Positions 9,641 through 18,302 of a DNA stretch of 53,114 bases are shown in pieces. Position 1 is the stretch's first letter. Each line of letters begins with the position of its first letter. Origin of the DNA: Ralstonia sp. TCR112 (GTDB lineage: Bacteria; Pseudomonadota; Gammaproteobacteria; Burkholderiales; Burkholderiaceae); the NCBI RefSeq assembly GCF_007997035.1, contig NZ_VOSS01000091.1, positions 1 through 53,114 on the forward strand. The letters are read 5' to 3'. The translations under genes were made by a program, and so were the position numbers. The notes under the pieces were generated by a model that was not told the DNA's origin, did no database searches, and saw only the letters and a list, made by a program, of their open reading frames with translations.

Positions 9641-10145
9641 CCTCGCCCCCGTTTTGCTTGGCGCCCAGCTTCTTCGCGTTTTCGGTGTTCTTCAGCACTT
9701 CAGACAGCAGGTCTTCCAGCTTGTCGTTACCGGCCATCTTGTTGCGCAGGTCAGCCAGCTTGGAGCGCGCCTCGAGCAGCTTGCGCAGCGGCTCGACCTG
9801 CTCGACAACGGCTTCGGGGCTGAAATCCTCAAGCGAACGGAACTTCAGGTCGACGCCAAAGCGGCCACCGTCTTCCGTCAGCGTGTTCGGCACCTGGAAC
9901 GCCGCGCGCGGCTCCACGCCCTTCATCACCTCGTCGAAGTTGTCGCGGTCGATGTTGACGAACTTGCGGTCGCGCAGCTTGGGCTGCTGCACTTCGGATT
10001 GGCCCGACAGGTCGGCCACCACGCCCACCACGAATGGCAGTTCCTTCGTCTCGATTGCGTCGCCGATTTCGACGTCATACGTCAGTTGCACGCGCGGCGG
10101 ACGCACCTTCTGCAGACGCTTCTGTACGCTTTCTTTCTTGGCCAT
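9633..10145 (-). CDS. tssB: T6SS sheath small subunit TssB (VipA)
   Basis: Small sheath subunit; partner of TssC and the target recognised by ClpV after contraction. I place the start at MAKKESVQKRL because it is preceded by a strong GGAGGAAGG site; a longer frame upstream has no TssB character. This gives 170 residues, the normal size. Diagnostic segments are RPPRVQLTYDVEIGDA, LPFVVGVVADLSGQ and RDRKFVNIDRDNFDEVM. The last bases overlap tssC. It lies 34 bases downstream of the TPR lipoprotein. Confidence 0.96.
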   Translation of the reverse strand: MAKKESVQKRLQKVRPPRVQLTYDVEIGDAIETKELPFVVGVVADLSGQSEVQQPKLRDRKFVNIDRDNFDEVMKGVEPRAAFQVPNTLTEDGGRFGVDLKFRSLEDFSPEAVVEQVEPLRKLLEARSKLADLRNKMAGNDKLEDLLSEVLKNTENAKKLGAKQNGGEDA

Positions 10146-10179
10146 CACCTTCCTCCAGGAATGCGAACCAGCGCTGTGC

Positions 10180-10827
10180 TTAACGCAGTGCGCCGAACGG
10201 GTCTGCGCTGCCGCTGGCAGCACCGGTGGCAGCTGCCGGCGCAGCCGTGGTGCCGTGCTCCGCAGCCGGAGCTGCACGGCGGACAACGCGTGCGGGGCGG
10301 CGCACCGGCTGCTTGGCGACCGGTTGTTCGCCCGGGAACAGGACCTGTTCGCCCAGCGTGTCACGCAGCATCTTGGCAAGCACCTGCGCGTCGGTCTTCA
10401 CGTCGCCGGCCAGCGCGCTGTCGGCACGCAGTTCCTGCAGCGAGCGGCGCGCGACACGCAGGCCGCTCACTGCCAGGATGCTCTTGGCCTGGCGATCGGC
10501 GTTGTCACGCTGCAGGGCTTCTTCTGCAGCCAGGATGGCCTGGGGGTATTTCTCTGCGCCGAACTGGATCTGCGCGATGCGCACCCACGGCTCGTCACGG
10601 GTCGGGTTCTGCTTGGCGATCTGCTGGTACAGATCAATCGCCTTGTCCTGCTGGCCGCCCTTGGCCGCAGCTTCCGCCTCCGACATGCTCTTGCCGAAGG
10701 CCTCGTCGGTTTGGGGTCCGGGGTTGTTGGTCGCACAACCCGCAAAGAGCGCGGTGGCAGCAGCCAGCACGATGAAGGAACGGAGAACGGAAGTAGACGA
10801 GGATTTGGCCACGGCGAGACTCTTCAA
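10180..10827 (-). CDS. TPR-repeat lipoprotein at head of T6SS operon
   Basis: First gene of the leftward T6SS operon. The N-terminus has a hydrophobic segment ending in a lipobox (TALFAGC), so it should be an outer- or inner-membrane lipoprotein. Residues about 50-130 form TPR-like helices (DKAIDLYQQIAKQNPTRDEP and EKYPQAILAAEEALQRD). The tail is rich in Ala, Pro and Arg and probably disordered. The longest frame starts with TTG at 10827; GTG at 10812 (GTGGCCAAATCC), preceded by GAAGAG, is an equally good start. Related genes occur next to tssB in other Burkholderiaceae T6SS loci (from memory, not checked). A role in assembly or peptidoglycan anchoring is a guess. Confidence 0.8.
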   Translation of the reverse strand: MKSLAVAKSSSTSVLRSFIVLAAATALFAGCATNNPGPQTDEAFGKSMSEAEAAAKGGQQDKAIDLYQQIAKQNPTRDEPWVRIAQIQFGAEKYPQAILAAEEALQRDNADRQAKSILAVSGLRVARRSLQELRADSALAGDVKTDAQVLAKMLRDTLGEQVLFPGEQPVAKQPVRRPARVVRRAAPAAEHGTTAAPAAATGAASGSADPFGALR

Positions 10828-11140
10828 AGTTTCAAAGCGGTGTGTCGATACCCAATCAAATTCGCCGGAATTGGCGAGTTAAATGTTGGTCTCGACTGGC
10901 GCGAAATAGTACACTCCGCTCGTTGCCGTTGACAACCAAAAACGGATTATTAAGGAACCGAAACATCCTTTGTATTCAGTACCTTAGAGCCGCATCCAGC
11001 AACGATCTTCGATTATTAAGAAACCGAAACATTCTTCCGCCTTGCTTTATTAAGAAATCGAAACAAATCACCGGTTTCCTTTAGCTGCACAGGCGCCGCG
11101 CCGGTCAAACAAAGAGAATTAAGTAATTCAGAAATCAGGC
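10828..11140. promoter_or_regulatory. Divergent T6SS promoter region
   Basis: This 313-base gene-free stretch separates the leftward (TPR lipoprotein-tssB) and rightward (tssJ) T6SS operons and must contain both promoters. It is clearly more AT-rich than its surroundings. It contains an imperfect palindrome at about 10859-10880 (TCGCC, six bases, GGCGA, flanked by AA and TT) and three direct repeats, listed separately. I see no sigma-54 -24/-12 element and no confident -35/-10 pair. Confidence 0.6.
10945..11070 (+). repeat. Three direct repeats in the T6SS divergent promoter
   Basis: A 26-base element occurs three times in the same orientation: 10945-10970, 11011-11036 and 11045-11070. The shared core is TTATTAAG, a purine, AA, C or T, CGAAACA. 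Copies one and two differ at only two positions; copy three is more diverged at its edges. Start-to-start distances are 66 and 34 bases. The AT-rich conserved core between divergent operons suggests binding sites for a regulator that controls both, but the protein is unknown. Confidence 0.65.
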
Positions 11141-11845
11141 ATGAAGATGATGAAATTCGATGCTGCTTGGGGGCAAGCGGCGAGGCAGCCGGGCTGCGGC
11201 AGCCGTTTGAAGCAGCCTCTGAAGCACCGTCTCGCAGCGGCGTTCAAGCTGATCCTGGTAAGCGCCAGCGTGGCCGCCCTGGCGGCTTGCTCCACCGGTG
11301 CGAGCGTGCTGGCCGGTGCGGCCAACGGCGCGCTGGAAGCGATGGGGCTCAAATCGTCGAACGTGCCTGATGCGCAGAAGCCGCCGCGCGAAGTGCCGCT
11401 CAAGATGACGGCGGGCAACAACCTGAACGCCGCCAACGACCGCCGTCCTGTTGCGGTGGTGGTGCGTCTGTATGCATTGAAGGACCCGACCAGCTTCCTG
11501 CAGGCGCCGTATGACACCTTCATCGACCCGGCGCGCGAAAAGCAGACGCTGGGCGCCGACCTCGTCAACGTGCGTGAGATGACGCTGATCCCAGGCCAGC
11601 GTTACGACTTCACCGAGAAGGTCTCGCGCGAAGCCACCACGCTCGGCGTCGTGGCGCTGTTCCGCAGCCCCGCTTCGCAGCGCTGGAAGTTTGCCTTCAA
11701 CACCGAGAAGAACGAGAAGTCGGGCATCGTGATCGGGCTGCACGCCTGCGCCATGACGGTGACATCCGGCACGCTGACCACACCGGCTGGCGCCACGCCG
11801 CTGACCGATCTCAACCTGCTCTCCCCCGCGGTTTGCGGTAGCTGA
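11141..11845 (+). CDS. tssJ: T6SS outer-membrane lipoprotein TssJ (VasD)
   Basis: Outer-membrane lipoprotein of the T6SS membrane complex, which binds the periplasmic part of TssM. It has 234 residues with a long, basic N-terminus, then a hydrophobic stretch and lipobox VAALAAC-STG near residue 50. The mature domain contains RRPVAVVVRLYALKDPTSFLQAPYDTF and MTLIPGQRYDF, both typical of TssJ. The tail carries two cysteines (HACAMTV and PAVCGS). It is the first gene of the rightward operon, 15 bases before tssK. Confidence 0.94.
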   Translation: MKMMKFDAAWGQAARQPGCGSRLKQPLKHRLAAAFKLILVSASVAALAACSTGASVLAGAANGALEAMGLKSSNVPDAQKPPREVPLKMTAGNNLNAANDRRPVAVVVRLYALKDPTSFLQAPYDTFIDPAREKQTLGADLVNVREMTLIPGQRYDFTEKVSREATTLGVVALFRSPASQRWKFAFNTEKNEKSGIVIGLHACAMTVTSGTLTTPAGATPLTDLNLLSPAVCGS

Positions 11846-11860
11846 ACAACAAGGGCCAAC

Positions 11861-13206
11861 GTGAGTTACTCCGCAAAGATTCTCTGGGGCGAAGGGCTGT
11901 TCCTGCGCCCGCAGCACTTCCAGCGTCAGGACGCGTATCACGAGTCGCGCCTGCATGCGACTGCGCAAGTCATCCAGCCGTATGCGTGGGGCATCCGCCA
12001 CGCGCGCTTCGATACCGATGCGCTGGCCAGCGGCGTGCTGCGCGTGATCGAGCTGTCGCTGTTCTTTCCTGACGGCGAGCTGTACTTCGCGCCGCAGGCC
12101 GATGCACTGCCGCCGCCGCTGGTGCTCGACGCCATTCCCGCCGGCGTGTCGGAACTGACCTTCCACATCGCGCTGTATCCGCTGCAAGACAACGGCGGCA
12201 ACTACCGCGAGCAGATCGAAGGCGCATCGGTGTCGCGCTTTGTCGGTATGGAAGAGGAAACGGCCGACCTATATACAGAGGCCGAGCCCGCCGCCATCAC
12301 GTATCTGAAGAAGTCGGTCAAGCTCATTGCCGAGACGGAACCGCGCGAGCAGTTCATCTCGCTGCCCGTGGTGCGCGTGCGGCGCACCGGCACCGGCGGT
12401 TTTGAGCTGGACGAAAACTTCGTCGCGCCCAGCATGGCAATCAACGCCTCGGCCGTGCTGTATCAGCGCCTGCGCCGGCTGCTGGACGCCCTGCAGGCCA
12501 AGGTCAACGCGCTGTACGGTTTCCACCGCGAGCCGACCAAGAACATCATCGAATTCCGCTCCGGCGACATTGCGTCGTTCTGGCTGCTGCATACGGCCAA
12601 TGCGGCGTTTGCGGCGCTGTCACATCTGTATCACCACCCAGACCTGCACCCGGAGCGCTGTTCCAGGAAATGCTGCGCCTGGCCGGCGCGCTCATGACGT
12701 TCACCAAGAGCTACACGCTGGCCGACCTGCCCGCCTACGATCACGACAATCCGGGCCCGGTGTTTGCCAAGCTCGACACGATCGTGCGCGAGCTGCTCGA
12801 TACCGTCATCTCCACGCGCTACTTTGCGATTGCGCTGGAAGAGACGCGCCCGTCGTTCCACCTGGGCCGCATCGACTCCGGCAAGATCGACGACCAGACC
12901 AGCTTCTACTTGTCGGTATCGGCAGACATGCCGGCCGCCGAGCTGGTGGAAGCCATTCCGGCGCGCTTCAAGGTCGGCGCCCCCGACGACGTCGAAAAGC
13001 TCGTGCTGTCGTCCATGCCCGGTGTGCCGCTCACGTATACGCCGCAGGTGCCGCCCGCCATTCCGGTGCGCCCGGGCGCGTGCTACTTCGCCGTGGAAGC
13101 GCGCGGCATGCTGTACGAACGCATGCTGCAGGCGCAGACCCTCACCATCTATGCCCCGGCCGGCATCCGGGAACTCAAACTTGAACTGATCGCGGTGACT
13201 TCATGA
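11861..13206 (+). pseudogene. tssK: T6SS baseplate adaptor TssK, single-base frameshift
   Basis: TssK trimers connect the baseplate to the membrane complex (TssL/TssM). The N-terminal 265 residues (MSYSAKILWGEGLFLRPQHF, the invariant TssK opening, to LYHHPDLHPER) read in one frame. The C-terminal part (LFQEMLRLAGALMTFTKSY to IRELKLELIAVTS) reads in another. Adding one C at about 12658 (GAGCGCTGTTCC to GAGCGCCTGTTCC) restores a normal protein of 448 residues. Both parts are well conserved. The stop overlaps the tssL start (ATGA). A sequence error is more likely than a true mutation. Confidence 0.94.
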
Positions 13207-13988
13207 GCGCTACCTCCACCCCTTCGCTGTTTGGCGGTTCAGCACCGGCAACCGCTGCGGCGGATGCACGTGAATCCAACACGCACGCCCGCACGCTGCT
13301 CGACTTGCTGTACGACGGTTTCTTCATGCTGTTCCAGTTGCGCAATGCCCAGCAGCCGACCAGCGCAGAAGATTTCCTCTCGCGCGTGCGCGCCTTTCTC
13401 GACGATTTCGACCGTGGCGCCAAGCGCCTGAACGTATCCGCCGAAGACGTGTTCGACGCCAAGTACGCGTTCTGCGCCGCGGTGGACGAAACCATCCTGT
13501 CGTCCAACTTTGCGATCCGCCCGGCCTGGGAGCGCCGCCCGCTGCAGCTCGTCCTGTTTGGCGAACAGCTCGCCGGCGAGACCTTCTTCGTCAAGCTCGA
13601 AGAACTGCGTGCGCACGGTGCGCCGCGCCTGCAGGCGCTGGAGGTCTTCCACATGTGCCTGCTGCTGGGCTTTCGCGGCAAGTACATCCTCGAAGGGCCC
13701 GAGAAGCTGGCTTACCTGACCGCACGCCTGGGCGACGAGATTTCCGCCATCAAAGGCAAGCGCGCCGCGTTTGCGCCCCACTGGCCGCTGCCCGACAAGG
13801 TCGCGCACATGCTCAAGCGCGAAACGCCGCTGTGGATTTTCGGCGCCGTGTTTGCGCTGATCGGGCTGCTGGGCTTCCTCGGGCTGTCGCACACGCTGAA
13901 CGCCAAGACCAACGAAACGCTGGAAGGCTATTCGCAGGTCATCAAGCTCGGGCCGCGCTTCTCGCACCTGACGATTTCGCTGCCGTGA
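13203..13988 (+). CDS. tssL: T6SS inner-membrane protein TssL (DotU/IcmH)
   Basis: Inner-membrane component that binds TssM and TssK. It has 261 residues and a large cytoplasmic domain with YDGFFMLFQLRN, FCAAVDETILSS and LLLGFRGKY, all core DotU motifs. A single C-terminal membrane segment (PLWIFGAVFALIGLLGFLGL) is followed by a short periplasmic tail ending HLTISLP. There is no OmpA-like peptidoglycan-binding extension, so anchoring must come from elsewhere. It overlaps tssK by four bases. tssM, its usual neighbour, is not next to it here. Confidence 0.95.
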   Translation: MSATSTPSLFGGSAPATAAADARESNTHARTLLDLLYDGFFMLFQLRNAQQPTSAEDFLSRVRAFLDDFDRGAKRLNVSAEDVFDAKYAFCAAVDETILSSNFAIRPAWERRPLQLVLFGEQLAGETFFVKLEELRAHGAPRLQALEVFHMCLLLGFRGKYILEGPEKLAYLTARLGDEISAIKGKRAAFAPHWPLPDKVAHMLKRETPLWIFGAVFALIGLLGFLGLSHTLNAKTNETLEGYSQVIKLGPRFSHLTISLP

Positions 13989-14057
13989 TGACCACGATGG
14001 GCCGCGTGCCATCCTCCTGCTGAACCGCAACACGAACCCCAGCGCGACGCTGTTCCG

Positions 14058-16762
14058 ATGAAGCCTTTGTCCAACCTGCCGGCCGCCGTGCCACAAGCCG
14101 TCCTGGGCGCGCTGCTCGGGCAGCAGACCCGCCAGATCACCCTGGAGACGGCGCTCGCTTCCGACAACCTCGTCGTGGAGCGCTTTACCGCCACCGAGGC
14201 GGTGTCGGCCTCGTTCGTCCTGCATATCGATTGCCTGAGCCCGTCGGCGCATCTGGACACGGCCAAGCTCGCCGCACAGGAAGTCACGCTGCGCCTGGTG
14301 CAAGCCGACGGCAAGCGACGCGCGTGGCATGGTTACGTGGCCGATTGCGCATCGCTTGGCGGCGACGGCGGTCTCGCACGCTACCGCCTGCGCGTCGTGC
14401 CCTGGCTTGACCGACTGCGCACGCGCAGCGACTGCTTCGTCTACCAGGACAAGACCGCGCTCGAGATCATCGAAGACGTCTTCAGCGAATACCCCACCGC
14501 ACATTACAAGATTGCGACAACGCAGCCGTGCGCCAAACGATCGATCTGCTGCCAATACCGCGAAACCGACTATGCGTTCGTGATGCGGCTGCTGGCCGAG
14601 GAAGGCCTGTCGTTCCGCATCGAGCACGAGCAAAGCGACGACAAGCAACAGCAAGGCAGCACGCAGTCGCGTCACACCGTCGTCATCTTCGACAACGATG
14701 CGCAACGGCCAGCCTGCCCACAGCCGCAGATCCGCTTCCACCGCGTTGACGCCACCGAAAGCGATGACGCGATCGAGCGTTTCTCGCACGCGCACAGCGT
14801 CGGCACCAACGCCGTGACGCTCGCCTCGTGGGACTACAAGGCACTGGCCGCGACCAGCGCCCAGGCCAGCGCCAGCGACCCTGGCGGCGAACTGCCCACG
14901 CTGGAACGCTTTGAAGCCTCGGGCTCGTATCAATATTCGAATGCGCAAGAAGCCAGCCGCGCCGCGCAACTTCGCATGCAGGCACACGAAGGCGCCTACC
15001 TGCGCTACGAGGGCCAAGGCAGCGTGCGCCAATTGGGCGCCGGCCAGCGCTTCACGCTCACGCAGCATTTCGACAGCAAGCACAGCGAGTTCGTCACGCT
15101 GCAGGTGGAACACGAAGCCGCCAACAACCTCGGCGCCGACATCGCACGGTTGCTCTCCACCACGGAGATCGAATCGGGCAGCTACCGCAATCGTTTCGTC
15201 GCCGTGCCGGCCGAGGCGCCCATCGTGCCGCCCTATCGACGCCGCCCGACTGCGCCTGAAGGCCAGGCCGCCGTCGTCATTGCCGACGATGGCGCGCCGC
15301 TCACCACCGACCGCGATCATCGCGTGCGCGTGCGTTTCCCGTGGCTGCGCGCGCCGGAGGTCAATGCGTTTTCCGACCCGTCCAGCAACGATCGCACGCA
15401 AGTCACCGCCTGGGTGCGCGTGGCCAGCGCCAGCGCGGGCCCGAACTGGGGCGGCAATCATTTGCCGCGCGGCGGCACGCAGGTGCTGCTGACGTTTATC
15501 GACGCGACATCGACCGGCCGATGATCGCCATGCAGTTGCACAACACGCAAGACGCCCTGCCCTGGGCCCCTGCCGATGCGCCGCATGGGCAAGCCCTGTC
15601 CGGCTGGCACTCGCACGGCCTTGGCGGCGACGGCTACAACCAGTGGGTCGTTGACGATCACCCCGGCCAGTTGCGCACGCGCCTGGCCAGCTCGACCGCC
15701 AACAGCCAGCTCAATCTCGGCTATGTCACCTCGCACGGCGCCACGGGCGGAGACCGCGGCACGTGGCGCGGCACCGGCGCCGAACTGCGCACCGATGCCT
15801 GGGCGGTGGTCCGCGCCGGCGGTGGCCTGCTGCTCTCGACTACCGCGCGTGCTCAAGCCGTCGGCACGCTGCTCGACGCCCATGAAGCGCGCGGGCAACT
15901 CACCGCCGCGCAGAAGACTGCACAGCGCTTGTCGGATGCCGCCGCGAGCCAGCAAGCGCTGCCCTTGGCGGCCAACGAAGCGTTCGAGCCGATCGACAAG
16001 GCGCTCGACCCTGCGCAAGACGGCAAGTACCCCAGCAACGTCAATGGCCAGGATTCACAGCAGCCCGTCGATAAATTCGGCCAGCCGCTGCTGGTGACCG
16101 AATCGCCCTCCAGCATCGCGCTCGCCTCGCAGGCCACCACCACCGTCTACGCCGGGCGGCACTTGCACGGCACCGCGCAGGCCGACTGGCACCTCGCCGC
16201 TGGCAATGTCATCGCCGCTGCCGCTGCAAAGGGCGTGAGCCTGTTTGCCCAACGCAACGGCATCCGCGCGATTGCCGAAGGCGGGCCGGTGTCCATCCAG
16301 GCGCATACCGATGCGTTGGCCGTGCTGGCAGACAAGGCCGTCACTGTTACGTCGTCAGCCGATTCGGTGGAGATCCTCGCGCAGCAGAACATCGTGCTGC
16401 ATGGCGGGGATTCGTTGATCCGGCTGGAAGGAAATGCGGTGACGTTTGAGACGTCGGGGTTGTTGTCGGTGAAGGGGGCTGGGCATCCGTTTGAGGGGCC
16501 AAATCGCAGTTACATCAAAATGGCCGAACTACCAGGAGCAGCAATAACAGGGCCGTTCCAGCGCAAGTTCCAATTGAGAGATGCCGCTAACGGATCACCT
16601 CTTCCAGACCTACCATACTTTATTGAACTGCGAGACGGCTCATTTGTTCACGGCCGCTCAGATAAAGATGGATACACCGACCTGGCTCTTTCCCTTCAAG
16701 ACCAAATGGTCCAATGTCATTGGGGGAAAGAGGCTCGCAAACGAATAGCAAAAATCGCATGA
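14058..16762 (+). pseudogene. vgrG: Second VgrG with transthyretin-like tail, single-base frameshift
   Basis: Spike protein that should carry the toxin encoded just downstream. It runs from MKPLSNLPAAVPQAV through the gp27-like base (ETDYAFVMRLLAEEGLSFRI) and the OB-fold gp5 region (VRVRFPWLR ... GPNWGGNHLPRGGTQVLLTF), then the DUF2345-type beta-helix (AVTVTSSADSVEILAQQNIV). The frame breaks at about 15504: restoring one G (GACGCGAC to GACGGCGAC) gives TFIDGDIDRPMI and joins both parts into about 901 residues. The last roughly 75 residues (FQLRDAANGSPLPDLPY to ARKRIAKIA) resemble a transthyretin-like effector-binding tail. Base composition turns AT-rich from about 16500, inside this gene, so the tail probably arrived with the effector. 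Confidence 0.92.
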
Positions 16763-16768
16763 TCAATT

Positions 16769-17596
16769 ATGGGATCTACTGTCACCAACACCACCAATGA
16801 GACAAAGAACAGTGCGACCATCATTGACATACAAATGGTTGACAGGTCGGGACGATACCATCTCGGGCCAGAGACGCCGCCTCATATTAAGCACGATAAC
16901 GGATTTCTCGATGTCTATCCAAAACGGGACCCCACGGCGTCGGATCGCATAGCACTTGCAAAATGGGTGGCGAAGCTTGAAGGTGCCGAAGCGTTTCGCC
17001 CTGATCTTGCCGATGCGACCGCAGCCTACAGGCATTTTCTATTTGGGAATGGTGCCGATCGAGTCATCAGCTATCAGCGCTACATAGACAATGATCCAAG
17101 CGGACGGCGCACGTTAATTTCTATTGAAGGTGACTTCAAATACCACGCAGAGAAGATCGGTCAGAATAGAGACTCTTTTGAGATTACAGGCGATCCTTAT
17201 GCGGTAGGTTCCAGCGCAGAATTGCCATACCCGAGAACGGAGAACTGGCAGAAGGCCATTGGCGCCCATTTCGTTTGGCTATCTGGAAAAATTCGAATAG
17301 AACATGACACAAAAGCCGGCAAGGATAAATACATAGCCGATATTGTTATCCACATGGAAGACAGATACAATTTCAATCCTGGCGCAAAGGATATCGCCAC
17401 CGGCATACCAGATTCGGACAATGGACGTTTTGAAATAACAGGTCTCGCCCAGCAGTACACAAATCGCGGGAAAATATCCCGAACATTGACATGGTGGGAA
17501 GGCGATGGAAGAAATATCGAAGCCACCACAAACAAGAGTGGAGAAGTCAGTGATAGGCGCCCTCAAGATAACCGTCGAATTCGCAATAAAATATAA
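16769..17596 (+). CDS. Probable T6SS effector of unknown fold
   Basis: A 275-residue protein starting 6 bases after the vgrG stop, in the classic position for VgrG cargo. It has no signal peptide and no PAAR motif, so delivery must be through the VgrG tail. I do not recognise a catalytic family. The C-terminal half has the look of a conserved toxin core: WQKAIGAHFVWLSGKIRIEH, then VIHMEDRYNFNPGAKDIA, TGIPDSDNGRFEITGLA and ISRTLTWWEGD. Its codons are AT-rich, unlike the rest of the locus. The next gene is a lipoprotein immunity candidate, so the target is most likely in the periplasm or envelope of the prey (inference). Confidence 0.72.
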   Translation: MGSTVTNTTNETKNSATIIDIQMVDRSGRYHLGPETPPHIKHDNGFLDVYPKRDPTASDRIALAKWVAKLEGAEAFRPDLADATAAYRHFLFGNGADRVISYQRYIDNDPSGRRTLISIEGDFKYHAEKIGQNRDSFEITGDPYAVGSSAELPYPRTENWQKAIGAHFVWLSGKIRIEHDTKAGKDKYIADIVIHMEDRYNFNPGAKDIATGIPDSDNGRFEITGLAQQYTNRGKISRTLTWWEGDGRNIEATTNKSGEVSDRRPQDNRRIRNKI

Positions 17597-18062
17597 ATTA
17601 AATATCTTTTTTGCGGCTATCTTTGCGGTTATTTTTACCAGCTGCTCCAGAAGCGAAATGCAAGAAAACACCGATAAAGAGTCATTTTCAAAATATATGA
17701 AGTTCAATAGTGAACTTCAAACGGTAAAGTTTGAATTGGTCACGCTTCCGGAAGGCGGGAGAGACTCTATCCCTGGTCCAACTGACTATGTTTCTTTGGT
17801 CGCATCCGCAGTGATAGCAGATTCAGGCGAAACTGCTATCCTTGCGTTGCCGGTTTACTCTGGGAGCACCTCGGTTCTTCAGAACTTTGTCCGGCCTTGG
17901 CTTACCGGCGACGAGAGGTCCTTTCTCTTGGGCCCGTCAGTTGGTAATGGCGTTCCAGTCCGCGACGTGAGTTCACTGGTTACAAGGCACGCCAAGCGTG
18001 CTATGGCGATCCGTACGGGCAAAAATCACTGGTTGTTCTACGTGGAGTATGTTGCTCCATAG
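17550..18062 (+). CDS. Candidate immunity lipoprotein for the upstream effector
   Basis: About 170 residues. I place the start at GTG 17550 because GGAGA lies 5 bases upstream; a longer frame from 17505 has no ribosome site. The start overlaps the effector by 47 bases, so the two are coupled. The N-terminus is a lipoprotein signal: basic residues, a hydrophobic run (NIFFAAIFAVIF) and lipobox TSC-SRS. The mature part is not recognised and includes VSLVASAVIADSGE and HWLFYVEYVAP. It is AT-rich like the effector. A membrane-anchored periplasmic protein behind a VgrG-linked toxin is the usual immunity arrangement, but no family is assigned. Confidence 0.68.
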   Translation: MIGALKITVEFAIKYKLNIFFAAIFAVIFTSCSRSEMQENTDKESFSKYMKFNSELQTVKFELVTLPEGGRDSIPGPTDYVSLVASAVIADSGETAILALPVYSGSTSVLQNFVRPWLTGDERSFLLGPSVGNGVPVRDVSSLVTRHAKRAMAIRTGKNHWLFYVEYVAP

Positions 18063-18302
18063 CTCCGATATCTTTGCGCTTACCATGGCTCGGCGGGCAT
18101 GCATCTGTCTATTGCACCTCAAAGCGTGCCGACTCAAGTCGGCGTAGCGATTGCACGGCTGCTAGCTACCATCGACATCGCGGCGGTTGATACCCGACCG
18201 GGTTTCTGGGAAACCGCCAGTCGGCCAAAGGTCTTCAGGTCCGCCGCAAGACGCAATGAATCGGTCGCGCCGCACCGCTCAGGAGTGGCAGACACCCGCC
18301 TG

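Noticed and set aside
16769-17596. Effector as a colicin M-type lipid II enzyme
   Set aside because: The DRYNFNP stretch is only superficially like the colicin M Asp-x-Tyr-Asp region, and the required His-Arg pair is not seen.
18128-18143. Hairpin GCCGAC-TCAA-GTCGGC as a terminator for the immunity gene or ftsK
   Set aside because: A 6-bp stem without a following T run in either direction; too weak to call. The rest of 18063-18302 shows nothing else.
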